A DNA stretch of 64,000 nucleotides from Candidatus Dependentiae bacterium (GCA_018266175.1 JAFEAY010000010.1:1-64000), one strand, 5' to 3'; positions 8,903 through 18,398 are shown, numbered from the stretch's first letter. The notes: generated by a model not told the origin, from the letters alone. Numbers and translations: made by a program.

Positions 8903-9180
8903 AAAACCCCATCTCGTTCTATCTCTTTTTTTAACCGATCTGAAGCTGTATGCAGATCAACAATATCAACGAAAAAAGGGACATTTGATTCTGCAACCGC
9001 ATCTTTAATCTCCAACAAAACATGTCCTGGAATAGCTTGACTATTATCTAATGCAAGATCAATATCCGAGCGAGAACCATGCTCACTTCGTGCTCGTGAT
9101 CCAAATAAAAGAATCTTACAGGCCGGAAGATGAGCTTTGATAATCTTTATAAGTAAATCTTGAAAATTGTTCTCAAGCAT
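8890..9180 (-). CDS. Minimal nucleotidyltransferase (MntA-like)
   Basis: A 96-residue MNT-fold protein with the catalytic signature LLFGSRARSEHGSRSDIDLA: G-S followed by D-x-D. The third catalytic aspartate is probably in FFVDIVDLH. The size is typical of stand-alone minimal nucleotidyltransferases. It is co-transcribed with and overlaps the HEPN partner, with the MNT gene first. It would transfer nucleotides, probably AMP, to a partner protein. Only two bases separate it from the gnd stop, so the pair sits in the gnd-zwf transcript. Confidence 0.88.
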   Translation of the reverse strand: MLENNFQDLLIKIIKAHLPACKILLFGSRARSEHGSRSDIDLALDNSQAIPGHVLLEIKDAVAESNVPFFVDIVDLHTASDRLKKEIERDGVLWNS

Positions 9181-9182
9181 TG

Positions 9183-10091
9183 TTAGATCTCTCTTTTCTT
9201 AATCGAGTGGCCACCAAAAGCATGCCGGAGCATTGCAACAACTTTGGTTCCATAATTACCACCAGACGCACGTGACCAGGCACGAACTGCAAGTGCTTGG
9301 TCAAGCATTTTCATGGGAACATGAGCCAACTTGGCTTCATCAAGTGTCCATTGACCGGTTTTGTTTTCGCCAATCTCTCCAGAAATTGTCTCAAGGGCTT
9401 GATCTTGTTTAAAAACTTGATGCGCAAGCTCTAGGCACCATGAGCGAATAATCGAACCATTGGACCAGACTGAACTTATTTTTTCAAGGTCAAGATTTTG
9501 ATAGTGGCCATGTTTGAGTAAATCAAAACCTTCGGCATAGGCCTGAAGCATTGAGTATTCAATGCCGTTGTGAATCATCTTGACATAGTGACCGGCACCT
9601 GCTGGCCCCATGTACTCATAACCATTGGGCGCTGCAAGCGCCTGAAATGCAGGAATTAATGTTTCGTATGCAGCTTTGTCACCGCCAATCATGAGTGAAA
9701 ATCCGATATCCCGACCATGCAAACCACCCGATGTTCCACAATCAAGCAAGGCGATGCCCTGCTCTGCAAGAAGTTTTGCACGTCTGATTGAATCATGAAA
9801 GTTACTATTGCCACCATCAACAATAATTGTTTCTTTTGACAATGTTGGCAATACCTGCTGAATAACATCATCAACAGGATTTCCAGCCGGGACCATAAGC
9901 CAAAGCGCATCAAGATTCTGTGTAATATCGGTGAGTTGCGTAACAACTGCTGCACCCAACTCCTGAGCTTGCTGACGAGCCTGCTCACTAAAGTCAAAAC
10001 CAACAACTTCATGCCCTGCATTAACCAAACGATACGCGATCGAAAGCCCCATGCGCCCAAGACCAACAAGTCCTATTTTTAAATGTGCCAT
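9183..10091 (-). CDS. gnd: 6-phosphogluconate dehydrogenase, decarboxylating (short form)
   Basis: Oxidises and decarboxylates 6-phosphogluconate to ribulose 5-phosphate. The ATG at 10091 gives 302 residues and starts directly with the Rossmann motif IGLVGLGRMG; a longer in-frame extension to 10160 lies wholly inside zwf. Family blocks: CGTSGGLHGRDIGFSLMIGG, the catalytic KMIHNGIEYSMLQAYAEG (Lys, Asn, Glu) and GNYGTKVVAMLRHAFGGH. This is the about 300-residue class often using NAD, distinct from the about 470-residue E. coli Gnd. The start overlaps the end of zwf by 13 bases, so the two enzymes of the oxidative pentose phosphate branch are made together. Confidence 0.95.
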   Translation of the reverse strand: MAHLKIGLVGLGRMGLSIAYRLVNAGHEVVGFDFSEQARQQAQELGAAVVTQLTDITQNLDALWLMVPAGNPVDDVIQQVLPTLSKETIIVDGGNSNFHDSIRRAKLLAEQGIALLDCGTSGGLHGRDIGFSLMIGGDKAAYETLIPAFQALAAPNGYEYMGPAGAGHYVKMIHNGIEYSMLQAYAEGFDLLKHGHYQNLDLEKISSVWSNGSIIRSWCLELAHQVFKQDQALETISGEIGENKTGQWTLDEAKLAHVPMKMLDQALAVRAWSRASGGNYGTKVVAMLRHAFGGHSIKKREI

Positions 10092-11512
10092 TGTATCTTT
10101 CTTTCTGGATCTAGATTCTGTAACTGAGTTGGCCCCTTGCTTCCCGGAGCATAGGTGCACAGTTCAGGATTCATACGGTCAATCTGTTCAATAACATTCC
10201 ATGAAAGTTCAATTTCGTCATTGCGCACAAATGTAGCATGGTCTTTTCTAATGACATCGCTGAGCAATAATTCGTATGCCTCAGGAGTATTAGGGCCAAA
10301 AAGCGCCGCGTGAGAAAAGTTCATCGTTACCGGAGTCACTTGACTTGAAACACCTGGAATTTTGACATTGAGCACTAAATAAAAACCTTCATGTGGGTTG
10401 ATGTTAATCGTCAAAGAATTTTGCTCTGATGGACATGCATCAAGCAAACAATCAACTTTTTTAAATTTTATATGGATGCAGGCCATCCGCGTATCAAGCA
10501 GCTTTCCAGTTTTAAGATGAAATGGAACTCCATCCCAGCGTGGATTATTAACATAGACTTTAAGTGCTGCAAAGGTTGGGGTTGTTGATTCGGGATTAAC
10601 ATCAGCTTCGTTCAAGTATCCATCGTACTGACCAAGGATAGCTGAAGCAACTGAAATTTTTCTTAAAATTTCTGCTTTTGCATCACGAATGTCATCAGCA
10701 ACTAAACGATGCGGGGCCTCCATGGCGATGAGTGCCAACAGCTGAAGCATATGGTTTTGCACCATATCCTTTAAAATACCGTAGGTATCATAATAGCGCC
10801 CGCGTCCTTCAATACCCAAGGTCTCGTTCATAATAATTTGAACTGAATCGATATGCTGGTTATTCCACAATGGCTCAAAAATGCGATTGGTAAAGCGCAC
10901 AAGCGCAATATTGCTCACCAGCTCTTTGCCAAGCCAGTGGTCGATGCGAAACACTTGGCTTTCATCAAACACTTGTGCAATTGAACGATTGATTTGTTGA
11001 GCGGATTGCAGGTTAGTGCCAAAAGGCTTTTCGTATACCACACGTGACCAAGGTTTTCCAGCGGCTTGTTCTTCTTCGGCCTGATGTCGAACAATATCAT
11101 ACTGCGCAAGATTGTGCGTAATAGCATCAAAATGCTCTGGCATAGTTGCCAAGTAAAACATCCGATTACCAACAAGCTTTGATTCTTTTTCTAGTTGATT
11201 TAAAAAGCTACCAAGCCCTTGATATGCGACCTGCTCATGAAAATCCATACGATAATACGAGGCATGATTCTGAATTTGTGCCCACGTTTTTTCATGTAAT
11301 GCAGGAATAAATTTTTTTGATCGCTCCAAAATGGTTGCAATCTGCGTATCATCATTTGAGACACAAACAAGAGAAAATTTGCACAATCGATTATCTGCAA
11401 CAAGTTTATAAATTGCAGGAATGAGCTTACGTGCACTTAAGTCTCCTGTGCCTCCAAGAATAACGATGGTGCATTCGTGTAATGAACATTCAGCAGAATT
11501 GTGCTTTTCCAT
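10079..11512 (-). CDS. zwf: Glucose-6-phosphate 1-dehydrogenase
   Basis: The first enzyme of the oxidative pentose phosphate pathway, making 6-phosphogluconolactone and reduced cofactor. The 477-residue product from the ATG at 11512 has the nucleotide-binding GGTGDLSARKLIP, the active-site RIDHWLGKE and the downstream FTNRIFEPLWN block typical of the family. Upstream in-frame codons to 11569 add a poor N-terminal extension and are not used here. Together with gnd (overlapping) and rpe at 32 kb, the cell can make NADPH and pentose phosphates. No 6-phosphogluconolactonase gene is seen here. Confidence 0.97.
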   Translation of the reverse strand: MEKHNSAECSLHECTIVILGGTGDLSARKLIPAIYKLVADNRLCKFSLVCVSNDDTQIATILERSKKFIPALHEKTWAQIQNHASYYRMDFHEQVAYQGLGSFLNQLEKESKLVGNRMFYLATMPEHFDAITHNLAQYDIVRHQAEEEQAAGKPWSRVVYEKPFGTNLQSAQQINRSIAQVFDESQVFRIDHWLGKELVSNIALVRFTNRIFEPLWNNQHIDSVQIIMNETLGIEGRGRYYDTYGILKDMVQNHMLQLLALIAMEAPHRLVADDIRDAKAEILRKISVASAILGQYDGYLNEADVNPESTTPTFAALKVYVNNPRWDGVPFHLKTGKLLDTRMACIHIKFKKVDCLLDACPSEQNSLTININPHEGFYLVLNVKIPGVSSQVTPVTMNFSHAALFGPNTPEAYELLLSDVIRKDHATFVRNDEIELSWNVIEQIDRMNPELCTYAPGSKGPTQLQNLDPERKIQWHI

Positions 11513-11575
11513 ATATACAAAAACCTTCGTTAAAAAAATTAAGCATGTATAGTTTAGCGCTTTGTGCAATAAAGT

Positions 11576-12268
11576 TTAATCGGTTTGAGAGATTATTACA
11601 TCAACTTTATCTTCATCAGTTTGTACTGAAGAAAGAACAAATAAGCGCTCGAGCTCTTGTGCAACATAGGTATGATCAGAGCAGATAATGCCGTCAATAC
11701 CACATGCAATCCCAGCTTCAATGTTTTGAGGCAAATCATCAATAAATAAACATTCATCCGATACAAGTTCATATTGATTCAAGAGCGTATGATAAATTTC
11801 CGGTTCCGGTTTTACTTGTCCCACACGGTACGAAATAATGCCACCATCAAAGAGCTTGAAAAAATCGTATTGTTGTTCGATAGGATCAAACCATTCTCGA
11901 GGAAAATTTGAAAGAATATAGACCTTATACCCAGCTTGCTTAACCTTACGCAAGATATCAAGACCTTGCTCAATAGGAACCAAGTATGATGGAAGCTTTT
12001 CAACATAATAAGCTGCATGATGCAGGTCAATATCAAGCGACTGAGCAAGAGCCTGACTGAATTGATCAACCGTCATAGTTCCACGGTTGGCACTTTGACC
12101 AATTTTCTCAAACTCGTCTTTAACATTCCCTCCAAGGCCTTGAGCAAACTTTTTCAGGACTTCAGGTTGATCAACAAAAATCGCTTTTAAAAAGTCTTTT
12201 GGACGCCAATCAATGAGCACTCCTCCAAGATCAAAAATGATATTTCTATATTTACTTTTTTCTTGCAT
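11576..12268 (-). CDS. HAD-superfamily phosphatase (subfamily IA, YihX-like)
   Basis: A 230-residue HAD hydrolase. Motif I is IIFDLGGVLIDW (nucleophile Asp in D-L-G-G), motif II is the Ser in VYILSNFPREWF, motif III is the Lys in GQVKPEPEIYH, and motif IV is CLFIDDLPQNIEAG. The helical cap lies between motifs I and II. The ATG at 12268 follows GGGAGA at a good distance; an ATG nine codons upstream is less likely. YihX-type relatives dephosphorylate glucose 1-phosphate and other sugar phosphates, which would fit the neighbouring zwf and gnd, but substrate choice cannot be read from sequence. Confidence 0.88.
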   Translation of the reverse strand: MQEKSKYRNIIFDLGGVLIDWRPKDFLKAIFVDQPEVLKKFAQGLGGNVKDEFEKIGQSANRGTMTVDQFSQALAQSLDIDLHHAAYYVEKLPSYLVPIEQGLDILRKVKQAGYKVYILSNFPREWFDPIEQQYDFFKLFDGGIISYRVGQVKPEPEIYHTLLNQYELVSDECLFIDDLPQNIEAGIACGIDGIICSDHTYVAQELERLFVLSSVQTDEDKVDVIISQTD

Positions 12269-12392
12269 GATGTTTTCTCCCGTATTTGTAATCATTTATT
12301 TTCTTTATTTCAAGAACCATACCATATCGTAAACGCTTTGTGTTATATCTGGTACAAGAAATAGTTGCTTATAATAACGTGAAAAGGCAAAG

Positions 12393-13556
12393 ATGAGAAA
12401 ACTAATCTTTCTCTGGATCATAGTTTTTCTGAATTTTGAAAATGATTTACACGCAGACTTATCGGGTCAACTTGCAGCCCTACAACAATCGCTGGTTATC
12501 CTCAAAACAAAACTGCAACAACTATCTCAAAGTCTTACACAATTAAAAACAGAGCTTGAAAGCTTAAAACCAGAACGCACGTTTGGTGAGATTGATGCAA
12601 CAAACCCAATTGTTACTTTAAAAAAGAAAAAAAAAGGAATTTTTGATTTCTATGATGTCAAAGTTCTCAATCAACATTTTAAGAAAGCTACTGTAACAGA
12701 ACTTGCAACAACAAACCTCTGGCTCAAAACTATTGACCCCCAATTTGCACGCGATGGATGGCTGTGTGGATTTCATTCAATTAAAAATGCTTTTTACCTG
12801 TGCAAGCTTCTTACATTTCCTCAAGAAACATTTGAAGCAAATAAAGCGAAACTCATTCAAAAATTTCAAGGTGGTATGAAATTTCTCAGACTTCTTGAGT
12901 GGCCAAAAGAATTAGCCCAGCAACCCAAAATTGAAATTCCACTGAATGTTGCAACGCTTGGACGGGAAGCTGTTTTTAAACATCTTGCAAAAGAGCCTCA
13001 AATTAACCTTGCACCGGCGCCATGGGCAATGACCTGGCTCCATGAACGAATACGGCTGAATTATCCTGAAGCTGCCAGAACTTCCTATGACCCTCCAATG
13101 CAATATCGTGCCCAGCCTAAACCCGCACTTTATTCTGTTATGTATAACCCTATTGATCTTCCAAGCGATCTTGAAAATCTTACGCAAAGTATGCAGCTTG
13201 GAAAAACAAATGCTACAAGCTTTATGAAAAAATGTCTGAAAAAAATGATCATCGTCAAAAAATTTTACCCTGAAGATGATACTCAAGAAAAATTTACCCA
13301 AGAAGATGTTAATAATTTAAAAAAACTTTCTCAGGAATTTAAGACATCGAATGAGCTTATTGCACCGATTCTCTGGTCATATGAAACAGATTATGGTAAC
13401 CATTGGGTAACGGTTATTGTTATTAAAAAAGGATCAGCTCAAGAAATTTTATTAGCTGATCCTGATATACATGGAGAAGATCATTCCTGGAGCACTCAAA
13501 ATGAAGCAATTATTGATGAACTCATTGCACTGCTCACAAATCCAAATTATTTTTGA
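12393..13556 (+). CDS. Exported leucine-heptad protein with Josephin-like cysteine peptidase domain (candidate)
   Basis: A 387-residue exported protein. The signal peptide ends at HA-D (residue 22), followed at once by DLSGQLAALQQSLVILKTKL and further leucine heptads to about residue 57, the same N-terminal tag as the proteins at 47.5, 52.1, 59.5 and 61.6 kb. The C-terminal domain has the layout of a clan CA cysteine peptidase: a conserved-looking nucleophile segment DGWLCGFHSIKNAF (C125, H128, N131), then NHWVTVIVIKKG (H337), then ADPDIHGEDHSW (D356 or D358). Josephin deubiquitinases have closely similar LCAxHxLNN and HWFxV motifs, though the Cys-His spacing here (212) is about twice theirs. 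A deubiquitinase-like effector is the best guess; a C39- or transglutaminase-like enzyme is possible. Confidence 0.72.
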   Translation: MRKLIFLWIIVFLNFENDLHADLSGQLAALQQSLVILKTKLQQLSQSLTQLKTELESLKPERTFGEIDATNPIVTLKKKKKGIFDFYDVKVLNQHFKKATVTELATTNLWLKTIDPQFARDGWLCGFHSIKNAFYLCKLLTFPQETFEANKAKLIQKFQGGMKFLRLLEWPKELAQQPKIEIPLNVATLGREAVFKHLAKEPQINLAPAPWAMTWLHERIRLNYPEAARTSYDPPMQYRAQPKPALYSVMYNPIDLPSDLENLTQSMQLGKTNATSFMKKCLKKMIIVKKFYPEDDTQEKFTQEDVNNLKKLSQEFKTSNELIAPILWSYETDYGNHWVTVIVIKKGSAQEILLADPDIHGEDHSWSTQNEAIIDELIALLTNPNYF

Positions 13557-14356
13557 GCAATGACTTCAATTCTTGAAAAATTAAGCTCAATTTCTTGCTG
13601 TTCATTTTCAGGATTTTTTTCAAGTATATATGCAAGCAAGCGGTCAATAAACGATGCCTGATCCTCTACCTTGAGATGACGCACATGCTCAGATTGCTCG
13701 CTGATCCATGCGCAAAGAGCTTTTCGATTTTTAAATTTTTCTTTGGTAACTACTTTATTGAAATAAAACTGTTCAAATCCTGCATCAAATAAATATCGCT
13801 CATAAGCTTGCATGGTGAATGTAAGCCCCGTGTAGGCAAAATTTACAAAGTACGGAGCCCAATGTTCAGAGTTACTCAATTGTTCTGCACAAGTAAAAAC
13901 TTCAGACAAATCTTTTTGCATCATCACCAGAAGCATTTTGCCTCCAGGGACAAGACTTCTACTGATTTTTTTTAAAATGTCTTGATGTGTTTCATGACCA
14001 AAATCTTGCAAGAGACTGCATGAAAAAACAATATCATAAAGCCCTTCTACTGATATATCTTTAGGCCTTTGATTGCTGAATGAAAGCCATTCAAATTTTC
14101 TTGATGGGTATTTTCTTTTTGCATCAGCAATGGCCTGACGCGAAGCATCCCATCCATACACACTATTTTGTGAAACAAGCGTTGAAATATAGTGCGTAAT
14201 ATTCCCATTACCACACCCAAGATGAAGAACAAGCTCATCTCCTTTAAAACTATAATGTGATAAAAAGTCACGGGCCCACTGATCCTGCATAGCATGGAGC
14301 TGACTAAAAAGCGCTATTCCAAAAGTTATGATGCTCGCTGAGTACGGAATTTTCAC
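13547..14356 (-). CDS. Exported class I SAM-dependent methyltransferase
   Basis: A 269-residue protein with a hydrophobic N-terminus resembling a signal peptide (residues 1-22, ending SQLHA), then a class I methyltransferase. Motif I is VLHLGCGNGNIT (about residues 43-54), the acidic residue ending strand 2 is in VYGWDAS, and motif IV is DIVFSCSLLQDF. The arrangement resembles trans-aconitate or small-molecule methyltransferases. SAM enzymes are normally cytosolic, so an export signal is odd and suggests action in a host cell where SAM is available. The 3' ends of this gene and the convergent Josephin-like gene overlap by 10 bases. Confidence 0.82.
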   Translation of the reverse strand: MKIPYSASIITFGIALFSQLHAMQDQWARDFLSHYSFKGDELVLHLGCGNGNITHYISTLVSQNSVYGWDASRQAIADAKRKYPSRKFEWLSFSNQRPKDISVEGLYDIVFSCSLLQDFGHETHQDILKKISRSLVPGGKMLLVMMQKDLSEVFTCAEQLSNSEHWAPYFVNFAYTGLTFTMQAYERYLFDAGFEQFYFNKVVTKEKFKNRKALCAWISEQSEHVRHLKVEDQASFIDRLLAYILEKNPENEQQEIELNFSRIEVIAQK

Positions 14357-14466
14357 GGCAAACCCTTTTTTATAAATATTTTTTTACGAACCACAATGAT
14401 GCGTATTATAAAAGAAGAGCCAGAGGGCTGCAAATCAAATAATCTGTTTATTAAAACATTCTTGAA

Positions 14467-15366
14467 TTAGGCATAAAAGTTAAAGGTTTGAAAACGCTTG
14501 ATAAATGCTTGAATTTGTAAAGCACAATCATGAGCCTTAAGATTTTCAAACATTTTATCAAACGCAATACGAGCCCGCACAATAACACGCTCATTTAAAC
14601 TGTTATTATCTTTTTCTACAACTCGAACGCCGCGTAAAAGATTTTCGCACGAAAGATTCCGTACCGAAAAATAAAAATTTTCACAGAATCTACTTGAAAG
14701 TATGTCAACAAGAGCCTTTTCATCAACACCACTATTTTTGGACTGAGGCAGAATTCTGGTATATATTTTTTCGCAAATGATCTTAATATCACTTAATTTT
14801 AACTGAATAAAGCGAGCACATTCGCCTTCAGTTAACTCTTCTTGAAGATACGTATAAAAATGTAAATATTGTTGAAATGGCAAAAACAATGATCTCTTTT
14901 CAAGCTCATCAACACCATCATTTCTTTGGGTAACATTAAGAAATAGGGTTTGTAGATCAGCATAAATCAACACATGCTTAACAAAAATTTCTCCAATTTC
15001 ATTTTTGAATTTCATTACTTCTTCATTATTAAATAATACAACATCAACAATAACAATCTTTCCCTCTTCGTGTTGACGCTTCGCTTCAATAATTGCTTGC
15101 TGTATCGCTTGTTTGTAAAATTGACTTTCAGTATCAGAGCTTTCCATGCTTGAATTATTTATTTGCGCAATTTCTCGGGCAATTGCATCAACCGAAATAT
15201 AATAAACCGGCTTGTAATCAGCGTTCATAAGATCAATTAACTTATGAGAAATAGTTGTTTTTCCAGCGGAACAAGTTCCATTAATTAAAACAACAAAAGC
15301 ATTGACATAGGAATAACCAAGCAATAAAACAAGACTTAAAACGGTATAATATTTTTTGGAATTCAT
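14467..15366 (-). CDS. Exported P-loop kinase-like protein
   Basis: A 299-residue protein from the ATG at 15366. Residues 1-23 form a signal peptide (hydrophobic Leu-rich core, ending YSYVNA), followed directly by a Walker A loop VVLINGTCSAGKTTIS (residues 26-40). A Walker B-like strand KIVIVDVVLFNNEE follows, as in chloramphenicol phosphotransferase-like and adenylate/shikimate kinase-like folds. The C-terminal half is helical and not recognised. The signal peptide abutting the first beta strand is unusual for a nucleotide-binding enzyme. The phosphoryl acceptor is unknown. Confidence 0.75.
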   Translation of the reverse strand: MNSKKYYTVLSLVLLLGYSYVNAFVVLINGTCSAGKTTISHKLIDLMNADYKPVYYISVDAIAREIAQINNSSMESSDTESQFYKQAIQQAIIEAKRQHEEGKIVIVDVVLFNNEEVMKFKNEIGEIFVKHVLIYADLQTLFLNVTQRNDGVDELEKRSLFLPFQQYLHFYTYLQEELTEGECARFIQLKLSDIKIICEKIYTRILPQSKNSGVDEKALVDILSSRFCENFYFSVRNLSCENLLRGVRVVEKDNNSLNERVIVRARIAFDKMFENLKAHDCALQIQAFIKRFQTFNFYA

Positions 15367-15490
15367 GATTCTACCTTCTGATAAAGAGATACCCTTTATC
15401 TTGCAAACGTGAAGAAGTTTTAACTCATACAGATGGTAGAGTTGCACATAATCATAAGACAAATCAAGGGGTTTTTTATATCAAAATAAA

Positions 15491-17683
15491 TTAACGCGCT
15501 TGTAAATCAGAGGTAAGAAATTGCTTTAAGAAAGTGCAACGTTCAACACCTTTGTCATTCTTAATGCCCATAGCAATTGCTTTAGACTGGCCAACAAGAA
15601 TACACAAATTTTTTGCCCGCGTAATTGCGGTGTAGATGAGATTACGCTGAAGCAGCATGAAATGCTGCATGAAGAGTGGTATGATCACCGCCTTGAATTC
15701 TGAGCCTTGACTCTTGTGAATAGAAATAGCGTATGCAAGCGTGAGCTCATTCATCTCCGCAAAGTCGTATTCATGGTCGCGTTCACCAAAGCGCACGACT
15801 ACTTTTTGATCAACGCGGTTGATATCAATAATTGAACCAATGTCTCCATTGAAAACAAACTTATCGTAGTTGTTACGGATTTGCATAACCCGATCGTTCA
15901 CTTTGAAAAGCGTACCAAACTGCATCATTTGTTTGGCTTCATCGTTAACTGGATTCAAAATCATTTGAAGCTCTTGATTCAAACGCACAGTACCAGCGGT
16001 CCCACGATTCATCGGAGTCAGAACAATTGCTTCATCAGGATGAATTCCCATGCTCGGGAATTTATTCAAGAAAATGGTGCGTAAAAGGGGAAACAACTCT
16101 TCGGGCTCTTGTTGTTTAACAAATGCAAAATCTCGCTTGCTCCCGGGCTTTGGTGACTCAGGAAACTCTCCATTATTGACGCGGTGAGCATTGACAATAA
16201 TCATACTGTCTTGTGCTTGCCTGAAAATTTGTGTCAGCCGAACAACTTCAATTCTTTTTGAATCAATCAGATCATTTAATACATTGCCTGCACCAACTGA
16301 TGGCAGCTGGTCAACGTCACCAATCATAACAAGCGCCGCATTATGCGGCATTGCCTTGAGCACCGAGTGCATCAAAAAGACATCGATCATCGAGGCTTCA
16401 TCAACAATTAAATAATCAAGCTCAAGCGCATTTTCTTCGTTACGCGCAAAACCCATACTTGTTGGTGTAAATTCAAGAAGCCGATGAAGCGTCTCGGTAC
16501 TTCTTCCCGTACTTTCAAACATTCGTTTTGCTGCACGCCCAGTTGGCGCTGCAAGCCTAAAGCGTACATTAAATGTTTCAAGTTCTTGAATAAGCCGCTT
16601 GATCATGGTCGTCTTACCGGTTCCTGGACCGCCAGTAATAATAGAAACTTTATTTTGAACGCAGGTTAAAATACCTCGTTGCTGATCTTCATTAAGCTCA
16701 ACACCGCGAGCATCGGGTTTTCTGACTGATTGATAAATCTGATTAATATCAAATTCAAGAGATCTTGTTTGTGTTGAAAGCAGCCGTTCAAGCTTTTTCG
16801 CTATCCCAATTTCTGAATAATAAAATTTGGGGAGCGAAAGATAATGCTGGTCGTTATACGAAATAAGCTTAATTTTATCTTGCTGATGCAAACTATGTAA
16901 TGCACGCTTAAGTAAGTCTGCACAAACGTGCGCGTCAATACCAAGCAACTCTAAAACAACATCTTTCGTTTCTTGTACCAGCTTGTACAAATGACCATTG
17001 TTTGTTGCATCACCTAAGACATAGAGAATGCCTGCTTTAACACGCTCTATTGAATCAGAAGGCAAGCCAATTTTGAGTGCAATTTGATCCGCAGTTTTAA
17101 ACCCAACACCCCAAATATCATCAACAAGTCTATAGGGATTTTCTTGAATTTTTTCAATTGAAGCTTGTCCGTACATTTTAAAAATTTTTACGGCAAAACT
17201 TGCTGAAACATCTTTGGACCGCAAAAAGATCATCACTTTTGATATCTCTTTTTGCTCTTGCCATGCGTCGATAATGAGCTGTACACGAGCCTGCCCAACA
17301 CCCCTCACTTCAAAAAGCCTATTCGGTTCTTGATCGATTATTTCAAGCGTTTGATCGCCAAATTTTTGTACAAGCTTTTCGGCATATTTAGGACCGATCC
17401 CTTTAATGAGACCTGAGGCGAGATATTTTTGAATACCTTCAATAGAAGAGGGCGGCTTTGCCACAGCTGACTGTGCCTGAAATTGCCGCCCAAACTTTTG
17501 ATGAAAAATCCAGCTTCCCTGCAGCGTTACTTGAGCACCTTGATGCAAGTCCGCAAAGTGGCCACGAGCAATCACCGAATCAGTTTTATTCACTTTGAGC
17601 GAAATCACCGAAAAACCGTTATCGGGGCTTTTAAAAATAACGCGCTCAACTGAGCCTGAAAGTTCGGTTATGTCGTTGCTCAT
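15491..17683 (-). CDS. recD2: RecD2-type ATP-dependent DNA helicase
   Basis: A 730-residue superfamily 1B 5'-3' helicase. The N-terminal half has an OB-like segment and tandem helix-hairpin-helix repeats (ASGLIKGIGPKYAEKLVQKF; VRGVGQARVQLIIDAW; IWGVGFKTADQIA) typical of stand-alone RecD2. The motor has Walker A GGPGTGKTT around K357, Walker B LIVDEASMID, motif III MIGDVDQLPSVGAGN, and the C-terminal AYAISIHKSQGSEF block. No recB or recC is near. It acts in DNA repair and replication-fork processing. Confidence 0.96.
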   Translation of the reverse strand: MSNDITELSGSVERVIFKSPDNGFSVISLKVNKTDSVIARGHFADLHQGAQVTLQGSWIFHQKFGRQFQAQSAVAKPPSSIEGIQKYLASGLIKGIGPKYAEKLVQKFGDQTLEIIDQEPNRLFEVRGVGQARVQLIIDAWQEQKEISKVMIFLRSKDVSASFAVKIFKMYGQASIEKIQENPYRLVDDIWGVGFKTADQIALKIGLPSDSIERVKAGILYVLGDATNNGHLYKLVQETKDVVLELLGIDAHVCADLLKRALHSLHQQDKIKLISYNDQHYLSLPKFYYSEIGIAKKLERLLSTQTRSLEFDINQIYQSVRKPDARGVELNEDQQRGILTCVQNKVSIITGGPGTGKTTMIKRLIQELETFNVRFRLAAPTGRAAKRMFESTGRSTETLHRLLEFTPTSMGFARNEENALELDYLIVDEASMIDVFLMHSVLKAMPHNAALVMIGDVDQLPSVGAGNVLNDLIDSKRIEVVRLTQIFRQAQDSMIIVNAHRVNNGEFPESPKPGSKRDFAFVKQQEPEELFPLLRTIFLNKFPSMGIHPDEAIVLTPMNRGTAGTVRLNQELQMILNPVNDEAKQMMQFGTLFKVNDRVMQIRNNYDKFVFNGDIGSIIDINRVDQKVVVRFGERDHEYDFAEMNELTLAYAISIHKSQGSEFKAVIIPLFMQHFMLLQRNLIYTAITRAKNLCILVGQSKAIAMGIKNDKGVERCTFLKQFLTSDLQAR

Positions 17684-17704
17684 AATACCTGTGCAATGCC
17701 TATT

Positions 17705-18346
17705 TTATACGCCAGCAGTTTGTGGTTGCTGTTTTTTGTTATTCAATTCTTTCATGATTTTTTCAAAAGCTGCTTTTGATCGAGGAGATGTGCTCTTCAT
17801 GATACAACCACACAGTGAAATGATGTCATTACACAAAATGGTAAGGTCTTCAATTGATTTTACTTCTTGCAGAGCAAGTGTATCAATAGATCCTTGTTTA
17901 TTAAAAAATTGATAGAGCAATGATTGATCGGGTGTCTTACCTGTTCGATACGGCTGCGTTGCCAAACATTCTTTAACAAGTGGTTGAGCAACATCTTTGT
18001 AATTTCTAATTAAATCAAAAAACTGCTTAACCGGCTCAATAACCGATTTAAGTTGTTCTTGAATCAGCTTTTGATCTTGAGCAATTGATCGTTGTTGCAT
18101 ATTGAGATGCGCTTGAATTTTTTTCTGTACGGTACGAGCCTGCTGTTCTGAACATTTCACTCGAACCATGGTAATTGGAAAAAGCGCAAGCATGTTGTCA
18201 AGAAGACCCATTTCTTGGCTCTTGAGTTCGCACACTACAGGTTCTTGACAGTACACATCAAAATTTTTATTGGCAGAAACAGATGCCAAAGCAATGCTTG
18301 ATGAAAAGCAAATAACACTTGCTAATAAAAGTTTTTTTGAAGTCAT
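17705..18346 (-). CDS. Exported protein of unknown function
   Basis: A 213-residue protein with a signal peptide (residues 1-21, ending IALAS). The mature part has two cysteines close together in YCQEPVVCELKSQ, then long amphipathic helices rich in Gln and Lys (around residues 70-115), and a C-terminal Lys/Gln-rich tail ending PQTAGV. Two further cysteines lie near the C-terminus (LCNDIISLCGCIM). No family recognised. It lies 21 bases upstream of recD2 on the same strand but is probably functionally unrelated; the envelope protein gene at 18399 is a more natural partner. Confidence 0.7.
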   Translation of the reverse strand: MTSKKLLLASVICFSSSIALASVSANKNFDVYCQEPVVCELKSQEMGLLDNMLALFPITMVRVKCSEQQARTVQKKIQAHLNMQQRSIAQDQKLIQEQLKSVIEPVKQFFDLIRNYKDVAQPLVKECLATQPYRTGKTPDQSLLYQFFNKQGSIDTLALQEVKSIEDLTILCNDIISLCGCIMKSTSPRSKAAFEKIMKELNNKKQQPQTAGV

Positions 18347-18398
18347 TAATAATTCCTCCTCAAAGGATTTTTATCTCTATTGCAGTAACAACTAATCG

